NCBI GenBank assembly: GCA_021801885.1
Contig: JAKABL010000013.1
Location: 1 to 15,577, forward strand
Reading direction: 5' to 3'
Origin: a bacterium
GTDB taxonomy: Bacteria; Patescibacteriota; Minisyncoccia; UBA6257; 2-01-FULL-56-20
DNA: 15,577 nt
The position numbers and the translations under genes were made by a program. Positions within the stretch are counted from its first letter, which is position 1; every line of letters starts with the position of its first letter. This document shows, piece after piece, positions 12,558 through 15,577 of this stretch. A model generated the notes under the pieces. That model saw only the letters and a program-made list of their open reading frames with translations. It was not told the origin of the DNA and did no database searches.

Positions 12558-12617
12558 GAAAAGAAAATTCCGGGGTGACGTGAGGGCGAAAAAAAGAAGG
12601 AGGTCGCTGAGAGCCTG

Positions 12618-12647
12618 GGCGGCGGGCCGAAAGGCCGGAACGCCGCC
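12618..12647 (-). terminator. Large GC-rich hairpin after rpsA
   Basis: GGCGGCG (12618-12624) pairs with CGCCGCC (12641-12647), with a further GGCC pairing inside. It lies 20 bases after the rpsA stop. The T-run on the minus strand (about seven T within TTCTTTTTTTCG) begins only ~25 bases after the stem, so it is not a textbook intrinsic terminator. Confidence 0.45.
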
Positions 12648-12666
12648 TCAGAAAAGCGCCCCCTTC

Positions 12667-13761
12667 TTATTTCTTGGTCTTCAGCGTGATCCGCTTCTCT
12701 TCCGTCTTTACCTGATCGATGACGAAGGAGTACGTCTGGCCGACGGCAAGCGCCTTCCGCATTTCTTCCTGGCCGCCGAATTCGGAGATGTGGACCATGC
12801 CCTGGAGATCGTTCTCGAGCGCGATCACCGCGCCGAACGGATTGAACTTGTAGACGCGGCCCTGGACTGCGGCACCCGGCTTGATATCGGCGGGGAGTGT
12901 TGCCCACGGATCCTCCTTGAGCGCCTTGAGCGAAAGGAAGACGCGGCCCTCCTTGATGTCGATGATCTTCGCCTTCAGGGGGTCGTTCACCTTAACGAGC
13001 TCTTTCGGGTTGTCGATGAGCTTGTAATCGAGCTCGGAGATGTGGATCATGCCTTCGATCTGCGGGTTGTCGGCAAAGCGGACGAACACGCCGAAATCGG
13101 CGACGCCGGAGACCATGCAGTCCACGACCTGCCCGATGGTATAGGCGGTAAGAAGCTCTTTGACGTTCGCGGTGAGCGTTTCCCGTTCCGAGACGATGAC
13201 CTTGTTGGTGCGGGGATTCGCGTCAATGATCTTCACGTTGAGCTCTTCTCCCACGAACTTTTTGAGCTCTTCCGCGATCTTCATGCGATCGCCGTCAGGA
13301 ACTTTCGGATAATGCTCGAGCGAAAGCTGAGAAACCGGAAGGAACGCCTTCATGTCGTCGACGACGGTGGTCATAAGACCGCCCGCATTCGCCGCGACGA
13401 TCTTCGCCTTGATCACCTCGCCGGCATCGGCGAGCTCCTTGATCTGCGCCCAGAGCTTCTGCCGTCCCGCTTCCGCGAGCGAAAGCTCGATGAGCCCTTC
13501 TTCGCCGTCGAGGCCGACGATCTTCGCCTGCACCTTCTGGCCGGGCTCGAGGTTGCGGAGCGCTTCACGCGCGTTCGTCACTTCCACACCATAGACGATG
13601 CCCGTGCCGAAGCGACCCATATCGAAATAGGCCTTCCGGGGGAGCTTCTTTATGAGCTCCACGTCGAGGATCATTCCTTCTTTGGGCCATGCGGCACCCG
13701 AGAGCTCGGTCTTGATGGCCTGCGCGATCGCGGCGGCCTTAGGTTCTTCTGATTGCGGCAT
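12667..13761 (-). CDS. rpsA: 30S ribosomal protein S1, four S1 domains
   Basis: S1 binds mRNA on the small ribosomal subunit and aids initiation on structured leaders. Four S1-type OB folds follow one another, roughly at residues 28-97, 113-195, 207-284 and 290-362. The third (GQVVDCMVSGVADFGVFVRF, then GMIHISELD) and fourth (VQGRVYKFNPFGAVIAL, then GMVHISEF) are the most canonical. At 364 residues it is shorter than the six-domain proteobacterial S1. I choose the ATG at 13761 rather than 13767 because the perfect -10 box ends only one base before 13767. Transcription should start at about 13761-13762, giving a leaderless mRNA. There is no Shine-Dalgarno sequence. The long plus-strand frame across it is a shadow. 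Confidence 0.93.
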   Translation of the reverse strand: MPQSEEPKAAAIAQAIKTELSGAAWPKEGMILDVELIKKLPRKAYFDMGRFGTGIVYGVEVTNAREALRNLEPGQKVQAKIVGLDGEEGLIELSLAEAGRQKLWAQIKELADAGEVIKAKIVAANAGGLMTTVVDDMKAFLPVSQLSLEHYPKVPDGDRMKIAEELKKFVGEELNVKIIDANPRTNKVIVSERETLTANVKELLTAYTIGQVVDCMVSGVADFGVFVRFADNPQIEGMIHISELDYKLIDNPKELVKVNDPLKAKIIDIKEGRVFLSLKALKEDPWATLPADIKPGAAVQGRVYKFNPFGAVIALENDLQGMVHISEFGGQEEMRKALAVGQTYSFVIDQVKTEEKRITLKTKK

Positions 13762-13768
13762 AGGCATG

Positions 13769-13796
13769 ATTATAAAGGAAAACTTTGTTTTTGCAA
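13769..13796 (-). promoter_or_regulatory. Promoter of rpsA, predicted leaderless
   Basis: Minus-strand TTGCAA (13791-13796), a 16-base spacer and a perfect TATAAT (13769-13774). Its expected start point falls on the second of two in-frame ATG codons, at 13761. Confidence 0.7.
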
Positions 13797-13931
13797 GGGC
13801 GCTGCGCCTTCATGGCGTGAGCATCGGAAGCATGGGGCGATGGGTGGTCGATATGCCCTTTCCGCTTATGCGATATATGGGCCTCATGTTCAGGCGGACG
13901 CCCTTTCACACATTCTCACCTATCCGCCAAT

Positions 13932-14324
13932 TCACGTTTTCTGAGTGAAATCAGTATTGATGCTAAAGAATTCCATGCCACGATGGCCGATGAGCCTGTT
14001 TTCGGCATCGTACATGGGCATGAGGTAGCTTTCGGCGATCATCGATTCGCCGTTTTTCAGGGTGATCCGCCTGCTTTTCGCGCGAAATGCCGTCTCGCTC
14101 GCATACAGGTTTCCAAAATGCTGAGCCCCCGCGAGCGAGCGCGCATCGACGAGGAAGTCGGTGACGTTCTCTCCGAGAAGCTCCTTCTCGGTGTATCCTA
14201 ATTTTTCCGAAAGCGCTTTATTGAAAAAACGCACCATGGTGATCCTGCCCATGAGGTCCATATCGAACAGCATGTCGCAGGGCTCCTCGCCGAACTCCTC
14301 CTTTATGGTCGGTTCTTCTGGCAT
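13932..14324 (-). CDS. Single PAS-domain protein, 130 aa
   Basis: Almost the entire protein is one PAS sensor fold. Residues ~17-60 (DMLFDMDLMGRITMVRFFNKA, then LGYTEKELLGENVTDFL) and ~85-120 (ITLKNGESMIAESYLMPMYD, then RLIGHRGMEFF) show the family order of strands and the helix with GYTEKELLG. There is no kinase, HTH or cyclase output domain, so it must act through partners or by sequestering a ligand. No cofactor-binding Cys or His stands out. The start at 14324 lacks a Shine-Dalgarno sequence, and AT-rich -10-like DNA lies just upstream. It is divergent from the MBL-fold gene with 68 bases between them. Confidence 0.85.
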   Translation of the reverse strand: MPEEPTIKEEFGEEPCDMLFDMDLMGRITMVRFFNKALSEKLGYTEKELLGENVTDFLVDARSLAGAQHFGNLYASETAFRAKSRRITLKNGESMIAESYLMPMYDAENRLIGHRGMEFFSINTDFTQKT

Positions 14325-14353
14325 AAGGATGATAATTTATACTACCACAGTGC

Positions 14354-14383
14354 TTGGAAATCGCGCCACTTTTCTGATAGAAT
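14354..14383 (+). promoter_or_regulatory. Promoter of the MBL-fold gene, near-leaderless
   Basis: TTGGAA (14354-14359), an 18-base spacer and TAGAAT (14378-14383, five of six). The predicted start at 14390-14391 leaves two or three bases before the ATG at 14393. Confidence 0.6.
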
Positions 14384-14392
14384 AGTACCCAT

Positions 14393-14986
14393 ATGGTGAT
14401 CACGCATTTCGGCAATGGCTGCTTCCGTGTGCAAAGCGGGGACACCTCCATGCTTATCAATCCCGAGAATAATAGGCTGAAGGCCGATATTACGCTGCGT
14501 ACGCTCGTGGCGACCGCGCCCGAGGATGTTGCTGCAGCGACCGGCGCCGGCGAGGACGGCGGAGGGCTTGCGATCGCGATGCCCGGCGAGTACGAGGAAA
14601 AGGACATTGAGATCGTGGGATATCCCGTGGCGGCGGAATCGACGGCGAAGTTCCTCAAGACGGTCTATGTCGTGCGGTGGGAAGGGTTGAAGCTCGCGGT
14701 CCTCGGTCATCTTTCGACCCCGCTCGACGCCTCCCTCATGGAGGAACTTGCGGAGCCTGACGTGCTGTTTCTCCCCGCAGGCGGAGACCACTTCCTTGAA
14801 CCGGAACCTGCGGCGAAGGCCGCAAAGCAGCTCGAGGCGCGCATCGTCATCCCTTCCTTTTATAAAGACCCTGCGCCGTTCCTCAAAGCGCTCGGAGTAA
14901 AGGGGGAGACGATGGAGCGGTTTACCTTCAAGGCGAAGGACATTGCCGATAATAAAGGCCGCGCAATCGTGCTTTCCGTCGCATAA
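14393..14986 (+). CDS. Metallo-beta-lactamase-fold protein, probably without metal site
   Basis: The 197-aa sequence has the UlaG-like MBL outline: ITHFGNGCFRVQSGDTSMLINP (3-24), PGEYEEKDIEIVGY (64-77), KLAVLGHLSTPLDASL (100-115), PDVLFLPAGGDHFL (122-135) and ARIVIPSFYKD (149-159). The HxHxDH metal-binding motif should follow the DIT strand near residue 35, but the sequence there is LRTLVATAPEDVAAA with no His or usable Asp cluster. A hydrolase of normal type is therefore unlikely. The protein may be structural or regulatory. Promoter placement suggests near-leaderless translation. A small membrane-protein gene and gyrA follow on the same strand. Confidence 0.8.
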   Translation: MVITHFGNGCFRVQSGDTSMLINPENNRLKADITLRTLVATAPEDVAAATGAGEDGGGLAIAMPGEYEEKDIEIVGYPVAAESTAKFLKTVYVVRWEGLKLAVLGHLSTPLDASLMEELAEPDVLFLPAGGDHFLEPEPAAKAAKQLEARIVIPSFYKDPAPFLKALGVKGETMERFTFKAKDIADNKGRAIVLSVA

Positions 14987-15025
14987 TGCCGCGGACGGCG
15001 CGCATCACCTACAGGAGCACGTTCC

Positions 15026-15376
15026 ATGAACGAAATTCTGGAGAAGGTACGGTCGCTCGACGACGACGCAAAACGCAATGTGCTCATTGTATCGTCCGCG
15101 ATCGCGATCGCGATCGTCGTGGGCGTATGGATCATCTATTTCAATGCCATGGTGATGCCCTCGTCCCCCGTGTCCGCCATACCGACATCCACGGCGGCAC
15201 TCGCTCCGATCGCGTCGCCATCCCTGCCTGCGGCGACGGGAAGCGGCGCGGGAATTCAGGGGTCGTCATCGGGTCCCGGGCTCTGGCATACTATAGGCAA
15301 CGGATTTTCGGCGGCATGGCAGGGCTTCACGGGTGTTGTTACCGGCGGGAACCATTATGTGACCCCCGGCAGCTGA
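15026..15376 (+). CDS. Small single-pass membrane protein, 116 aa
   Basis: The ATG at 15026 has AGGAG eight bases upstream. A short charged N-terminus (MNEILEKVRSLDDDAKRN) precedes one hydrophobic helix (~19-43, VLIVSSAIAIAIVVGVWIIY). The rest is a low-complexity Pro/Ser/Ala/Gly stretch ending in a small segment LWHTIGNGFSAAWQGFTGVV that could lie on the membrane. It is probably anchored with a flexible extracytoplasmic tail. I recognise no family with certainty, and a membrane gene in the MBL-fold to gyrA interval may be a CPR context feature. It lies 39 bases after the MBL-fold gene and is likely co-transcribed with it. Confidence 0.75.
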   Translation: MNEILEKVRSLDDDAKRNVLIVSSAIAIAIVVGVWIIYFNAMVMPSSPVSAIPTSTAALAPIASPSLPAATGSGAGIQGSSSGPGLWHTIGNGFSAAWQGFTGVVTGGNHYVTPGS

Positions 15377-15445
15377 ATTCCGCCGCGGGAGCATGTTCAT
15401 GATCGTATTGCAGGGTAACGTTAACGCACGCCATCACCACTCACT

Positions 15446-15577
15446 ATGTCCGATATCGAACCACGCGAAATAACCTCGGAACTTGGACAGTCCTACCTCG
15501 ACTATGCGATGTCGGTGATCGTGTCGCGCGCCCTCCCGGACGTCCGGGACGGCATGAAGCCGGTGCATCGGCGCATC
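15446..15577 (+). CDS. gyrA: DNA gyrase subunit A, N-terminal fragment (runs off window)
   Basis: The 44 visible codons read through SYLDYAMSVIVSRALPDVRDG and KPVHRRI, the signature N-terminus of type IIA topoisomerase A subunits. GyrA and ParC share this motif, and I call gyrA because one copy is usual in such genomes. The catalytic Tyr lies beyond the window. No Shine-Dalgarno sequence precedes the ATG at 15446. A near-palindrome GTAACGTTAAC lies at about 15415-15425 upstream. The 69-base gap after the membrane-protein gene allows either read-through or a separate promoter. Confidence 0.9.
   Translation, partial: MSDIEPREITSELGQSYLDYAMSVIVSRALPDVRDGMKPVHRRI

Noticed and set aside
15098..15111. 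Repeated GCGATCGC palindromes (HIP1-like)
   Set aside because: They encode the Ala-Ile repeats of a transmembrane helix and are best explained as low-complexity coding.

Overview
The window looks like chromosomal DNA from a Patescibacteria/CPR bacterium, probably Parcubacteria-like. This is inferred from family content, not from a marker-gene search. The clues are a large protein with 27-residue tandem repeats of a kind I associate with Parcubacteria, a short four-domain ribosomal protein S1, a very divergent FolD, a PIN-PhoH ATPase, a TrmB-type regulator, a metallo-beta-lactamase-fold protein next to gyrA, and tRNA genes with no encoded CCA end.

Layout. Positions 1-2696 (+) are the 3' part of the repeat protein, which ends in an acetyltransferase-like domain. 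Positions 2700-5400 hold a run of small minus-strand genes: a probable DUF1874/AcrIII-1-like (ring-nuclease fold) protein fused to a helix-hairpin-helix tail, an unknown 99-aa protein, a Cys-rich 117-aa protein, a 26-aa micro-protein and a two-TM membrane protein. The intergenic gaps in this block carry related inverted-repeat elements. A divergent TrmB-like regulator follows at 5566-6339 (+).

A tRNA-His gene at about 6.42 kb marks a clear change in base composition. To its right lies a GC-richer, housekeeping-like region: glyA and folD (one-carbon metabolism, +), tRNA-Val, phoH2 (-), tRNA-Pro, tRNA-Arg (+), an orphan 155-aa gene (-), a BtpA-family TIM-barrel gene (-), tRNA-Phe, rpsA (-), a PAS-domain gene (-), a degenerate metallo-beta-lactamase-fold gene (+), a small membrane protein (+) and the first 132 bases of gyrA (+).

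Two expression styles coexist. The small genes in the left block and the orphan 155-aa gene have strong Shine-Dalgarno sequences (AAAGGAG/AAAGGAGG). Several others (trmB-like, rpsA, the MBL-fold gene) have a promoter -10 box placed so that transcription would begin at or just before the start codon, which suggests leaderless mRNAs. glyA, folD and gyrA also lack a Shine-Dalgarno sequence.

The most interesting material is the 2.7-5.4 kb block: a cyclic-oligoadenylate ring-nuclease-like fold in a new domain combination, behind a perfect -35 box and a roughly 210-nt structured leader, in a cluster of small SD-led genes punctuated by a repeated structured element.
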